From assembly GCA_009379825.1 (NCBI GenBank), contig WHTA01000027.1, positions 1 to 62,160 of the forward strand: a stretch of DNA of 62,160 bases, in the 5' to 3' direction. The notes below the pieces were generated by a model. It did no database searches. It was not told the origin of the DNA and saw only the letters and a program-made list of their open reading frames with translations. Origin of the DNA: Streptosporangiales bacterium. Lineage in GTDB: Bacteria > Actinomycetota > Actinomycetes > Streptosporangiales > WHST01. Positions 25,658 through 34,471 of the stretch are shown here, piece after piece (position 1 is the stretch's first letter; each line of letters opens with the position of its first letter). Made by a program: the position numbers and the translations under genes.

Positions 25658-26662
25658 CTACGCGGCGGGGGTGTCGGCCGGCAGCGAGGCCGGCAGGCCG
25701 AAGGTCTCGAACAGCTTCAGGTCGCAGAAGCAGTGCACGTACGAGACGCCGTCAGGGGACATGGTGAGCACCGGCAGGTTGAACGGCCGGAACTCCTCGT
25801 CGTCGTTCTCACGCAGGTACAACCCGAACGCCGGCTGACCGTTCGCCCAGGTGGGGACCAGCCGCATCGAGTCGCGCCCCTTGGCCGGGCACTGCAGATC
25901 GATGAGCCTGGCGATGTCGTCCGGTCCCTGGAACCAGGCGTCGAACGGCGGCATCTCCCAGATCGCGTCCTTGGTGAACAGCTCCACCATGCCGGCGACG
26001 TCCTTGTCCTCGAACGCCTTCACGTACCGGTCGAGCAGCGCGCGCTGCTGTGCGTCGGTCGGCTCGGTCACCGAGTCCTCGGTGGGAGTGACCTGCTCCA
26101 GCTGCGCCCGGGCACGCTGCAGGATGCTGTTCACCGCGGTGGTGGTCGTCTCCAGCGCCTCGGCGACCTCCGCGGCCTTCCACTTCAGCACGTCGCGCAG
26201 GACCAGCACCGCCCGCTGCCGCGGCGGCAGGTGCTGCAGTGCGGCGATGAACGCCAGCCGGACGCTCTCCTTGGACCCGACGACACTGGCCGGGTCGGCG
26301 TCGCTCTCCAGCATGGTGTCAGGCACCGGCTCCAGCCACGACACCTCGCTGCGTGCCACGACGCCCACGGTGGGGTCACCGTTGGGCTCGCCCAGGGCGG
26401 TGGGCATGATGCGGCGGCTGCTGCTGTCCAGCGCCGTCAGGCAGGCGTTGGTAGCGATCCGGTGCAACCAGGTGCGTATGGACGACCGGCCCTCGAAACG
26501 TTCGTGGGAACGCCACGCGCGCAGGTAGGTCTCCTGGACCATGTCCTCTGCGTCGTGCACGGAACCCAACATGCGATAACAATGCGCAAGCAACTCACGG
26601 CGGTAGGTGTCGGTCTCCTTGAGGAAGTCCTCGCCCACCACGCGGTGGTCTGCCGTGGTCAC
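25658..26662 (-). CDS. ECF sigma factor with C-terminal SnoaL-like domain (SigG/TIGR02960-like)
   Basis: This 334-residue sigma factor has region 2 LLAHCYRMLGSVHDAEDMVQET with YLRAWRSHERFEGRSSIRTWL. Region 4 follows at about residues 140-190 (LQHLPPRQRAVLVLRDVL then EVAEALETTTTAVNSILQRA). After a linker, residues 205-325 form a SnoaL/NTF2-like domain (LLDRYVKAFEDKDVAGMVELF, IWEMPPFDAWFQGPDDI). In such ECF groups the C-terminal domain replaces an anti-sigma factor and modulates activity. GTG at 26662 follows GGAGG. Divergent DoxX and VOC genes may be its targets. Confidence 0.93.
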   Translation of the reverse strand: MTTADHRVVGEDFLKETDTYRRELLAHCYRMLGSVHDAEDMVQETYLRAWRSHERFEGRSSIRTWLHRIATNACLTALDSSSRRIMPTALGEPNGDPTVGVVARSEVSWLEPVPDTMLESDADPASVVGSKESVRLAFIAALQHLPPRQRAVLVLRDVLKWKAAEVAEALETTTTAVNSILQRARAQLEQVTPTEDSVTEPTDAQQRALLDRYVKAFEDKDVAGMVELFTKDAIWEMPPFDAWFQGPDDIARLIDLQCPAKGRDSMRLVPTWANGQPAFGLYLRENDDEEFRPFNLPVLTMSPDGVSYVHCFCDLKLFETFGLPASLPADTPAA

Positions 26663-26831
26663 GGCTATTCGCCTCCATCGATCTTGGTGTCACCCACCCG
26701 TGAGGAGCATCTCATGACGGTACAGACCCGGCGCGGAAAAGAAATTCATCGCGGCAACGATGACTTTCCGCGAGCACTGGGGTCGATACCCGTGACCGCA
26801 ACACCGGGCGAGGCACCGAGAGGACACGACC

Positions 26832-27260
26832 ATGACCGCCCAGACCACCACCGAACCCCGCACCGCCGGCCGCAGCCGCGGCCGCGGCCTGAACATCACG
26901 CTCTGGGTCGTCCAGATCCTGCTCGCCGCGTTCTTCCTCGTCGCCGCGGCGGTCCCGAAACTGATGGGTGAGGCGACGGCCGTCGAGATGTTCAGCGTGA
27001 TCGGCCTCGGCCAGTGGTTCCGCTACTTCGTCGGTATCGTCGAGCTCGCCGGCGCCATCGGCCTGGTGATCCCCCGGCTGTCCGGGCTGGCCGCGACCGG
27101 CCTCGTCCTCACCATGATCGGCGCGGTCATCACCAGCCTGACCGTGCTCGACGCCGGCGCCCTGACCCTCACCCCCGCACTGCTCGGCATCGTCGCCGCC
27201 CTGATCGCCTGGGGCCGCTGGCCGCAGACCAAGTCCCTCGCCACCATCGTCCGCCGCTGA
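26832..27260 (+). CDS. DoxX-family membrane protein
   Basis: This 142-residue protein has four hydrophobic segments and the DoxX pattern ILLAAFFLVAAAVPKLMGE, FRYFVGIVELAGAIGLVIPR, then GLAATGLVLTMIGAVITSL. DoxX proteins are integral membrane partners of oxidoreductases in redox stress responses. It is followed after 16 bases by a VOC-family gene in the same direction and is divergent from the ECF sigma gene. The 169-base gap to the sigma gene probably holds both promoters. I could not place -35/-10 boxes with confidence. Confidence 0.9.
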   Translation: MTAQTTTEPRTAGRSRGRGLNITLWVVQILLAAFFLVAAAVPKLMGEATAVEMFSVIGLGQWFRYFVGIVELAGAIGLVIPRLSGLAATGLVLTMIGAVITSLTVLDAGALTLTPALLGIVAALIAWGRWPQTKSLATIVRR

Positions 27261-27276
27261 CACCAAGGAGTATTCG

Positions 27277-27681
27277 ATGCCCACAAAGATCTTCGTGAAC
27301 CTGCCGGTCAAGGACCTCGACAAGTCCGTCGACTTCTTCACCAAGCTCGGCTACACCTTCGACCAGAACTTCACCGACGAGAACGCCACCTGCATGGTGG
27401 TCGCGGACGACATCTACGTGATGCTGCTGGTGGAGCCGTTCTTCCAGACCTTCACCAAGAAGCCGGTCGCGGACGCGACCAGCACCACCGAGGTGCTGCT
27501 CGGCCTGTCCGCAGACTCCAGGCAGCAGGTGGACGACCTGGTCGACAAGGCCCTCGCCGCCGGCGCGGCCGAGGCCAACGAGGCCAACGACCAGGGCTTC
27601 ATGTACGGCCGCAGCTTCGCCGACCTGGACGGCCACATCTGGGAGGTCATGTGGATGGACATGAGCGCCGTCCAGGGCTGA
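27277..27681 (+). CDS. VOC/glyoxalase-superfamily protein
   Basis: This 134-residue protein has two beta-alpha-beta-beta-beta modules (FVNLPVKDLDKSVDFFTKLGY and, near the end, GRSFADLDGHIWEVMWMD). It is the 'lactoylglutathione lyase-like' extended VOC type that includes YaeR- and PhnB-like proteins. The first metal position is Asn/Val rather than His (KIFVNLPVKD), while the terminal Glu of IWEVMW is kept. A glyoxalase activity is therefore doubtful. AAGGAG precedes the ATG. It is transcribed with DoxX and ends before a strong hairpin. Confidence 0.92.
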   Translation: MPTKIFVNLPVKDLDKSVDFFTKLGYTFDQNFTDENATCMVVADDIYVMLLVEPFFQTFTKKPVADATSTTEVLLGLSADSRQQVDDLVDKALAAGAAEANEANDQGFMYGRSFADLDGHIWEVMWMDMSAVQG

Positions 27682-27696
27682 CCCCGCCACACCCAC

Positions 27697-27727
27697 AGGG
27701 ACCACGGGCCACGCGCCCGTGGTCCCT
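27697..27727. terminator. Bidirectional terminator between the VOC and GMC genes
   Basis: AGGGACCACGGGC pairs perfectly with GCCCGTGGTCCCT (13 base pairs) around a five-base loop. The hairpin lies between two convergent stop codons (27681 and 27737), the classical place for a shared terminator. Confidence 0.85.
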
Positions 27728-27736
27728 TCGGCGTTG

Positions 27737-29425
27737 CTAGGGCCGCGGGTCGGGGTCGGGGAGCCGCAGCGCGGCCGGAGCGCCGGCCGGCACCGCCGGG
27801 TGCGCCGGCGGGACGGGCGCCAGCCGCTGGTACGGGTCGCCGAGCGGCGGCCGCGCGTCCGGCTCACCGCGGTTCGGCCACAGTGACATCGCGCGCTCGG
27901 CCTGGGCGGTGATGGTCAGCGACGGGTTCACCCCCAGGTTCGCACTGACCGCCGACCCGTCGACGACGTGCAGGCCGGGGTGTCCGTACACCCGGTGGTA
28001 CGCGTCGATGACGCCCTCGTCGGCATCGCCCCCGATGACACAGCCGCCGAGGATGTGCGCGGTCATCGGCACGTTGAACACGTCGCCCCAGGTGCCGCCC
28101 GGCTTGCCGCCGATCACCTTGGCCAGCCGGCGCACCGCTTCGTGCGCGACGGGGATCCAGGTCGGGTTCGGCTGACCATGCCCCTGCCTGGACGTCAGCC
28201 GCCGCCCGAACGGCCCGCGCCGCAGCGACACGGTGAGCGAGTTGTCCAGCGTCTGCATGACCAACGCGATCACCGTGCGCTCGGACCAGCCGCGCACGTC
28301 CAGCGACCGGAAGAAGTCCAGCGGATGCTTCGACTGTTCCCTGGCCCAACGCAGCCAGCGCGGCACCTTGCCGCCGCCGTCGACCAGCACCGTCGCGAGC
28401 AGGCCCATCAAGTTGCTGCCCTTGCCGTACCTGACCGGTTCCACGTGCGTGTGCTCGTCCGGGTGGAACGAGGACGTGATCGCCACGCCCTTGGTGTAGT
28501 CGCCGTCGCCGCGCGGGCGGATCGCGCCGAGCAGCGCCTCCGAGTTGGTCCTGGTGAGCCGGCCGAGCGCCGGCGAGAGGTCGGGCAGCACGCCGTCGGC
28601 GCGCATCCGGTGCAGCAGCCGCTGCGTGCCGAGCGCGCCCGCCGCGAACACCACGTGCTCGGCGGTCAGCGACGCCCGCCCGGCGCTGCTGCCGGTACGT
28701 ACGGTGGCGACTGCGTACCCGGGGCCGTCCGCGAGCGGGCGCACCTCGGTGACCGTGGTCAGCGCCCGGACCTCCACCCCGAGCCGCTCCGCCAGGTACA
28801 GGTAGTTGCTCGGCAGCGTGTTCTTCGCCCCGAACCGGCAGCCGGTCATGCACGACCCGCACTGGATGCAGCCCGTACGCGACGGACCGGCGCCGCCGAA
28901 GTACGGGTCGTCGATGGTCTCCCCCGGCTTGCCGAACCACACCCCGACCGGCGCCAGCCGGAACGTGTGCCCGACGCCCATCTGGTCCGCCACCGTGCGC
29001 ATCGCCTCGTCCGACGGCGTCATGGTCGGGTTCTCCGTGACGCCCAGCATCCGCCGCGCCTGGTCGTAGAACGGACGCAGCTCGTCCTGCCAGTCGGTGA
29101 TGTCGCGCCACTGCGGGTCGCGGAAGAACGGCTCAGGCGGCTCGTACAGCGTGTTCGCGTACACCAGTGAGCCGCCGCCGACACCGGCGCCGGCGAGCAC
29201 CACCACGTCGCGCAGCACGCTGATCCGCTGGATGCCGTAGCAGCCCAGCCGCGGCGCCCACAGGAACCTGCGCAGCTGCCAGGACGTCCTCGGCAGCTGC
29301 TCGGGGGCGAACCGCCTGCCGGCCTCGAGCACCACCACCCGATAGCCCTTCTCCGCCAGCCGTAGTGCGGTGACGCTGCCACCGAACCCGGACCCGACGA
29401 CTGCGACGTCGAAGTCGTGCTCCAT
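27737..29425 (-). CDS. GMC-family FAD oxidoreductase, cholesterol-oxidase-like (ChoD-type)
   Basis: This 562-residue flavoprotein begins VAVVGSGFGGSVTALRLAEKGYRV, the FAD-binding dinucleotide motif. It has LAGAGVGGGSLVYANTLY and ends with HILGGCVIGGDADEGVIDAYH and LHVVDGSAVSANLGVNPS, the conserved GMC C-terminal site with His and Asn. A Cys cluster CIQCGSCMTGCRFGAKNT near residue 190 is shared with ChoD-like proteins of mycobacteria. ATG at 29425 gives the usual start; a GTG five codons upstream is possible. Its place between guaB3 and guaA matches choD in the M. tuberculosis order as I recall it. A sterol substrate is inference. Confidence 0.9.
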   Translation of the reverse strand: MEHDFDVAVVGSGFGGSVTALRLAEKGYRVVVLEAGRRFAPEQLPRTSWQLRRFLWAPRLGCYGIQRISVLRDVVVLAGAGVGGGSLVYANTLYEPPEPFFRDPQWRDITDWQDELRPFYDQARRMLGVTENPTMTPSDEAMRTVADQMGVGHTFRLAPVGVWFGKPGETIDDPYFGGAGPSRTGCIQCGSCMTGCRFGAKNTLPSNYLYLAERLGVEVRALTTVTEVRPLADGPGYAVATVRTGSSAGRASLTAEHVVFAAGALGTQRLLHRMRADGVLPDLSPALGRLTRTNSEALLGAIRPRGDGDYTKGVAITSSFHPDEHTHVEPVRYGKGSNLMGLLATVLVDGGGKVPRWLRWAREQSKHPLDFFRSLDVRGWSERTVIALVMQTLDNSLTVSLRRGPFGRRLTSRQGHGQPNPTWIPVAHEAVRRLAKVIGGKPGGTWGDVFNVPMTAHILGGCVIGGDADEGVIDAYHRVYGHPGLHVVDGSAVSANLGVNPSLTITAQAERAMSLWPNRGEPDARPPLGDPYQRLAPVPPAHPAVPAGAPAALRLPDPDPRP

Positions 29426-29513
29426 CCGGCCATTGTCCACCTATGGCGAACCTATGCCGGCGCTACCTAGCGTCGAGAGCGTTGCCACACCCCTACCTGA
29501 GCAGGAGCAACGC

Positions 29514-30761
29514 GTGCACAAACAAGTTGCCCGAGGGCTCGCCGTGGCCGCGGCGAGCATCCTCGCGGCCATCGCCTTCGGTACGCCCGCCGCCGCCATC
29601 CCGGTGGAGCGCGTCACCACGAAAGCGGTCTTCAACACCGCAGGTGGCGGTACCGAGATCAAGGACGAGTTCATCAAGCTCATCGACGGCGCCGCGCCCG
29701 ACTCGACGATCCGCACCGCGGCATTCCACGTTCGCGACCAGGACATCGTCGACCGGCTCATCGCCGCCGCCGACCGCGGCGTGCAGGTCCACGTCGTCGC
29801 CGACAGCGGCGCCGCCGAAGACGCGCCGCACCAGGAGCTCGAGGAGGCGATCGGCACCGACACGAGCGCGTCGTCGTGGGTGAAGCGCTGCGAGGAGGAC
29901 AACGCCTGCATCGGCGACCGGCCGGGCAAGGCGGTGATGCACAGCAAGTTCTTCCTGTTCTCCGACACCATCAACACTTCGAACGTCGCCGTCCTCACGT
30001 CCGCGAACCTCAGCGACACCGTGGGCGGCACCGCCGGCTGGAACAGTGCATACGTCGACGTCGGCAACCCGGAGCTGTACACCCGGCTGGACGCCTACTT
30101 CAACACCCTGGCGAGCGGGAACAAGGACGACAACTACTACGACAGCAACCCGCCGGACGTCACGGAGAACGTCAAGACGTACTTCCACCCGCGGCGGCAG
30201 GACGACCAGGACGACACGTACGTGAACATCCTCGACGGCGTCGACTGCGACGCGTCGGAGACGACCATCAGCATCAGCAACTGGTGGCTCGGTCGCCAGG
30301 CGGTGGCCGACAAGCTGAGTGAGCTGCGGCGGCAGGGCTGCGAGGTAGAGCTGGTGGTGAACTACATCTCCGACGAGGAGTGCGAGACGCTGGCCGACAC
30401 CTCGTTCTACGCCCCGGTGCGGATCTACGGGTTCTCCGAGGACACGCGTGGCGAAGGCACGCACCAGAAGGACATGACGATCGACGGGAACTACCTCGGC
30501 GAGGACACCAAGGTCACGTTCACCGGTTCGCACAACCTGGTTCCCTCGTCGCTGGACGAGAACGACGAGATCACCGCACGGGTCTACGGCGACGAGATCC
30601 ATGACCAGTTCGCGGCGAACTTCGATCGGGTGAAGGACGCTGCCGACGTCACCGTCAACCCGCTCGAGCCGGACAGCGGCTGCGAGCAGCTGGACCCGCA
30701 TCCGGAGGAGCAGGAGCTCGAGCGCGGCACCCGCGACCTAGAGCGCGGCACCCGCGTCTGA
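29514..30761 (+). CDS. Secreted phospholipase D-like protein
   Basis: This 415-residue protein has a signal peptide (HKQVARGLAVAAASILAAIAF, probable cleavage after AAA) and two PLD catalytic HxKxxxxD motifs. These are MHSKFFLFSD near residue 145 and THQKDMTIDG near residue 320, each followed by an Asn/Ser-containing strand (TSANLSD and TGSHNLV). Both half-sites are complete, so it is probably an active phosphodiesterase outside the cell. AGGAG precedes the GTG at 29514. The tail ends in a repeated unit, LERGTRD-LERGTRV, encoded by a 21-base near-repeat. Lipid versus nucleic acid substrate is undecided. Confidence 0.92.
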   Translation: MHKQVARGLAVAAASILAAIAFGTPAAAIPVERVTTKAVFNTAGGGTEIKDEFIKLIDGAAPDSTIRTAAFHVRDQDIVDRLIAAADRGVQVHVVADSGAAEDAPHQELEEAIGTDTSASSWVKRCEEDNACIGDRPGKAVMHSKFFLFSDTINTSNVAVLTSANLSDTVGGTAGWNSAYVDVGNPELYTRLDAYFNTLASGNKDDNYYDSNPPDVTENVKTYFHPRRQDDQDDTYVNILDGVDCDASETTISISNWWLGRQAVADKLSELRRQGCEVELVVNYISDEECETLADTSFYAPVRIYGFSEDTRGEGTHQKDMTIDGNYLGEDTKVTFTGSHNLVPSSLDENDEITARVYGDEIHDQFAANFDRVKDAADVTVNPLEPDSGCEQLDPHPEEQELERGTRDLERGTRV

Positions 30762-30772
30762 CCGCCGAACCT

Positions 30773-30815
30773 GGGCGCGGCACTTGGGTATCCCTGGACC
30801 CCTGGTGCCGCGCCC
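30773..30815. terminator. Terminator-like hairpin between PLD and ALDH genes
   Basis: GGGCGCGGCAC pairs with GTGCCGCGCCC (11 base pairs) across a 21-base loop. It lies between two convergent stop codons. There is no T-run, which is usual for actinobacteria. Confidence 0.65.
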
Positions 30816-30821
30816 ATCCGT

Positions 30822-32408
30822 TCAGCGGCGCGGGGTCTTGCGGAGCAGGCGCAGGCCCGCGGTGAACAGGCCGGCCCACTGTTCATGGGTGAGGCCCGGC
30901 GGGGTGCCGAGGCCGAGCAGCCGCTGGGTCGCGATCGTCTGGGTTTCCGTGTACTTCAGGACGCCGGGGGCGCCGTGCCTGCGGCCGAGGCCGGACGCGC
31001 CCATGCCGCCCATCGGCGCGTCCAACGAGCCCCAGGCGGCGGCGTAGCCCTCGTTCACGTTCACGCTGCCGGCGCGTAGCCGCGCGGCCAGCGCCCGGCC
31101 GCGGGCGGCGTCCGTGGTCCAGATGCTCGCGTTCAGCCCGAACTCGCCCTCGTTCGCGCGCTGCACCGCCTCGTCCTCGCTGCCCACCGGGTAGACGCTG
31201 ACCACCGGGCCGAACGTCTCCTCCGCGTAGCACTGCGCGTCGCTGGACACGTTGGCCAGCACCGTCGGCGGGTAGAAGTACGGGCCGAGCTCCGGCCGCG
31301 GCTCGCCTCCGGTGAGTACCTGCGCGCCGTGCGCCCTCGCGTCGTCGACGTGCGCGCTCACCCGCTCCAGCTGGCTGCCGGACGTCAGCGAGCCGATGTC
31401 CATGGAGAAGTCGAACGCCGCACCTACGCGCATCGCCTCGATCTTCGCTACGAACCGCTCGAGGAACGCGTCGTAGACGCTCGCGGCCACGTACATCCGC
31501 TCCATCGAGATGCACAGCTGCCCGGACGACGAGAAGCACGCCCGCACGGCGCCTTCCGCGGCGCGGCCGAGGTCGGCGTCGCTGAGTACGAGCATGGGGT
31601 TCTTGCCGCCGAGCTCCAGCGTGGAGCCGACCAGCCGGCGGCCGGCCTTCTCCGCGACACCTCGGCCGGTCTTCGTGGAGCCGGTGAACATGACGTAGTC
31701 GGCCAGGTCGAGCACCGCGCCGCCGATCTGCTGGCCGGGGCCGAGCACGACCTGCCACAGCCCTTCGGGCAGCCCGGCCTCGTCGGCCAGGCTCGCCGCC
31801 CACAGGCAGGTCAGCGACGTCTGCGGGTCCGGCCGCTGCACGACGGCGTTGCCGGCGAGCAGCGCGGCCAGCGTGTCGGACGCGCCGAGCGCCAGCGGGT
31901 AGTTCCACGGCGACACCACACCGACCACGCCGACCGGGTGGTGCAGCTCGACCACCTGGGTGAGCAGCGGCAACAGCCCGGACCGCCGGCGCGGCATCAG
32001 GTACCCTGGGCCGCCGCGCGCGTAGTACCGGCTGCTCAACGCGACATCGGCCACCTCCTCGTACGCGTGCATCCGCGACTTGCCGTTCTCCCACTGGATC
32101 AGGTCGAGCGCCTCGGACTGCCGGTCGAGTACGAGGTCGTGCAGGCGCAGCAGCACCTCGGCGCGTTGCCGCGGGGTGCGTCGCGCCCAGTCGCGCTGCG
32201 CCGCCCTGGCCCTGTCATATGCCGCCGTGACGTCCTTGCGCGTCGACTGCGGCAGCTCGGCGATCGGCGCACCGGTGTACGGCGCCACGACCGGCAGCCG
32301 CTTGCTGCCCGTCGCCGACGCACGGCCGAGCAGCCGGGCAACCGCCGCGTCACCGGGCGGGGCGGGGAACTGCGCCTGACCAGGGGGCGCCACTGGCGTT
32401 GTACTCAT
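30822..32408 (-). CDS. NAD(P)-dependent succinate-semialdehyde/aldehyde dehydrogenase
   Basis: This 528-residue aldehyde dehydrogenase has the general base motif LELGGKNPMLVLSDADLG. The catalytic cysteine is in CFSSSGQLCISMERMYV about 35 residues later, and VFTGSTKTGRGVAEKAG forms part of the cofactor loop. It also has EETFGPVVSVYPV and a C-terminal GSVNVNEGYAAAWGS. The EERM-type context and length match the GabD2/succinate-semialdehyde branch, though the family is broad. It stands alone; no GABA genes are nearby. Confidence 0.92.
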   Translation of the reverse strand: MSTTPVAPPGQAQFPAPPGDAAVARLLGRASATGSKRLPVVAPYTGAPIAELPQSTRKDVTAAYDRARAAQRDWARRTPRQRAEVLLRLHDLVLDRQSEALDLIQWENGKSRMHAYEEVADVALSSRYYARGGPGYLMPRRRSGLLPLLTQVVELHHPVGVVGVVSPWNYPLALGASDTLAALLAGNAVVQRPDPQTSLTCLWAASLADEAGLPEGLWQVVLGPGQQIGGAVLDLADYVMFTGSTKTGRGVAEKAGRRLVGSTLELGGKNPMLVLSDADLGRAAEGAVRACFSSSGQLCISMERMYVAASVYDAFLERFVAKIEAMRVGAAFDFSMDIGSLTSGSQLERVSAHVDDARAHGAQVLTGGEPRPELGPYFYPPTVLANVSSDAQCYAEETFGPVVSVYPVGSEDEAVQRANEGEFGLNASIWTTDAARGRALAARLRAGSVNVNEGYAAAWGSLDAPMGGMGASGLGRRHGAPGVLKYTETQTIATQRLLGLGTPPGLTHEQWAGLFTAGLRLLRKTPRR

Positions 32409-32562
32409 ACCGTGAGCCTATTTGCTCGGCGAACGCCGTAGATAGGGCCACACCTGCAGCGCCTGTGACAACAGCGGGGTTGCCTACTGCCCCATACCAG
32501 GTGCCTGTATCACCGCGTCGCGATGCGGCTCGTATGGGGAGGTACGGACGAGGGGAACCACC

Positions 32563-33298
32563 ATGAGATATCGATTCCCCCCACCTCCCCACCCCCCACC
32601 GAGCTGGCCGAGGAAACCACGCGGCTGGACCCACCGCCCGACTGGAGGAAACCCCCGAGTTGCGAGGATCCGCCCGAGGGGGGCAGCTCTGGGTCAAGCG
32701 GTCGGTGTTCTCCTCACCGGCCATGATCGCCACCTACTCGGTGGCGGCAACGGTGGCCCTGGTCGGGAGCCTGTTCCTGGGCATCTCTGCAGCCACGTCG
32801 ACGGCGGCCAAGGAGCCGACCGCTACACCCACGTCGAAGCCGGCGAAGGCGGCGTCCAGCAAGCCGGTCGACGAGCCGACCGAGCAGCCCGAGGACATCG
32901 AGTACGCGATGGGCGACGTGGCTCGGTTCGAGTCGGATGACGGGACCAGAGGGAAGCTGAAGGTCTCCGGCCCGAGACTCGAGGACGGGGCAGCGTACTC
33001 GTACGCGTCGACACCCGCCAACGGCCACTTCGTGATCTTCAAGATGCGGCCCAGCTGCCAGTCCGGCAGCTACCAGGTGTGGGCCGAGGACTTCTATGTG
33101 GTCACGCGGGGCGGTGAACGGTTCGACATGGATGACGGGAACGCGTGGGACGCGACCTCTCAGGAACAGATCTCGGTGGAAACGGTGAACGCTGGCGAGA
33201 GGAAGAAGGGCGTCCTGGCGTTCGACCTGCCGAGCGTGCACGGGAAGATGTACGAGCCGAACGGTGACGGGGAGCCGATCGCTACCTGGGCGTTCTGA
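32563..33298 (+). pseudogene. Membrane-anchored extracellular protein with Pro/Trp-rich start, two frameshifts
   Basis: ATG at 32563 has GAGGGG upstream and reads MRYRFPPPPHPPPSWP. This start belongs to a common actinobacterial family with repeated P-x-x-W units and an end like PEGWQLWV. Here the frame must shift once near 32628 (to PPPDWRKPPS ... DPPEG) and once near 32684 (to QLWVKRSVFSSPAMI). The 736-base span equals two missing bases. The third frame then encodes one membrane helix (MIATYSVAATVALVGSLFLG), a Thr/Pro/Lys linker and a beta-rich DUF4352-like domain to 33298. A TTG at 32660 could start only the last part. Homopolymer runs at both breaks suggest sequencing deletions. Confidence 0.68.
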
Positions 33299-33420
33299 AG
33301 CACGTGCGCGCTGCCAGCACTGACCGTGAGCCTATGCGGACACGCCGTTGAGGGAACACCGTGGCGGGCCGTAGGTTTGGGGCGACGAACTGTCCGCGTG
33401 GAAAGCGTGAGGAGAAGCCG

Positions 33421-33852
33421 ATGACCGTGAGGACGCCGGAAAAGGTCGCCTACCGCACCAAAGTGGTCTCCACCGGGAGCAGGCGTGGCGGGCGGAGCAC
33501 GAGCGAAGACGGCCTCCTCGACGTGGAGCTCGAGATGCCGGAGGAGCTTGGCGGGCCGGGCGGCAGGACCAATCCAGAACAGCTGTTCGGCGCGGGCTTC
33601 GCCGCCTGTTTCACCAGTGCGCTCGGCCTCGTCGCGAAGGACGACGGCGTCGACGCCTCGAACGCGCGGGTCACCGCCGAGGTCGGTTTCGGGCCCGAGG
33701 GCGAGAGCTTCGGCATCACCGTCGACCTCACCGTGGAGGTGCCCGGCCTGGACACCGCCAAGGTGCAGGAGCTGGCCGACGCCGCGCACCAGGTGTGCCC
33801 GTACTCCAAGGCCACCAGGGGCAACATCCCGGTGACCGTCACCGCGGCCTGA
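33421..33852 (+). CDS. ohr: Organic hydroperoxide resistance protein (Ohr/OsmC family)
   Basis: This 143-residue peroxidase reduces organic hydroperoxides in the cytoplasm. The two active cysteines are present: Cys in GFAACFTSALG near residue 61 and Cys in HQVCPYSKATRGN near 125. The Arg and Glu of the active site lie in RGGRSTSEDG and NPEQLFGAGFA. An Ohr rather than OsmC assignment rests on VCPYSKAT. AGGAG precedes the ATG. No OhrR/MarR gene is adjacent. Confidence 0.94.
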   Translation: MTVRTPEKVAYRTKVVSTGSRRGGRSTSEDGLLDVELEMPEELGGPGGRTNPEQLFGAGFAACFTSALGLVAKDDGVDASNARVTAEVGFGPEGESFGITVDLTVEVPGLDTAKVQELADAAHQVCPYSKATRGNIPVTVTAA

Positions 33853-33867
33853 GCCCCGCAGCCGACG

Positions 33868-33901
33868 CAGCGCGCGGTGGGCCGTCGCCCGCCGCGCGCT
33901 G
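33868..33901. terminator. Bidirectional terminator between ohr and the GNAT gene
   Basis: CAGCGCGCGG pairs with CCGCGCGCTG around a 14-base loop, followed by TTTC on the plus strand. It sits between convergent stops at 33852 and 33904. Confidence 0.75.
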
Positions 33902-33903
33902 TT

Positions 33904-34461
33904 TCATACCGTCCTGCGCATGACCACCCTGGACGCGCTCGGCCTGGCCACCTCGGTGAACCCGTGCGCCGCCAGCTGCGCCCTGGTGCCGACGTAGACC
34001 TCCGCCGCCGGTGCCCGCGCGATGTCCACCGGGTACGCCTCCACCTCACGCGCGCCGTGCGCGGCCGCGTACTCGACGCCGGCGTCGACCAGACCGTGCC
34101 CCACGCCGCGCCGCCGGTGTGCGCGCGCCACGTAGAAGCAGGTCATGGCCCACACCTCCGGGTCGCTCTTGGCGCCGACGGGCAGCGGCGAACGGCGCAG
34201 CCGCCCGTAGCCGGCACGCGGCGCGACGGCCACCCAGCCCACCGGCTCCGCGCCGTCGTAGGCGAGCACACCCTGCGGTTCCCCGGCTTCGACGAGCCCA
34301 CGGAGCGCGGCCCGGTTGCCCGCGTTGCCGTTCGCCGCCAGCTCCCTGCCGGTCTGCCGGAAGAACATGCACCAGCAGCCGCCGTACGCGCCGTTCGGCC
34401 CGAACAGCGTCTCCAGGTCGGCCCAGCGGTCGGCGGTGAGCTCGGCGTACGTCCACGTCAC
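33904..34461 (-). CDS. GNAT-family N-acetyltransferase
   Basis: This 185-residue protein has the GNAT fold: GVLAYDGAEPVGWVAVAPR (beta 2-3), then CFYVARAHRRRGVGHGLVDAG, the acetyl-CoA pyrophosphate loop of the R/Q-x-x-G-x-G/A type near residue 120. EVEAYPVDIARAPAAEVYVG follows, and it ends with AAHGFTEVARP. The first 40 residues contain GGCWCMFFRQTG, seen in a subgroup of actinobacterial GNATs. GTG at 34461 is chosen; a longer in-frame start at 34488 exists. The substrate is unknown. It lies ten bases from the dhaM stop on the same strand. Confidence 0.87.
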   Translation of the reverse strand: MTWTYAELTADRWADLETLFGPNGAYGGCWCMFFRQTGRELAANGNAGNRAALRGLVEAGEPQGVLAYDGAEPVGWVAVAPRAGYGRLRRSPLPVGAKSDPEVWAMTCFYVARAHRRRGVGHGLVDAGVEYAAAHGAREVEAYPVDIARAPAAEVYVGTRAQLAAHGFTEVARPSASRVVMRRTV

Positions 34462-34471
34462 GGGCGGCACC

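Noticed and set aside
26713-26964. Open frame with a good GAGGAG ribosome-binding site between the ECF sigma and DoxX genes
   Set aside because: The frame runs out of phase into DoxX, has a poor third-position pattern and no recognisable content. The region is better explained as promoters.
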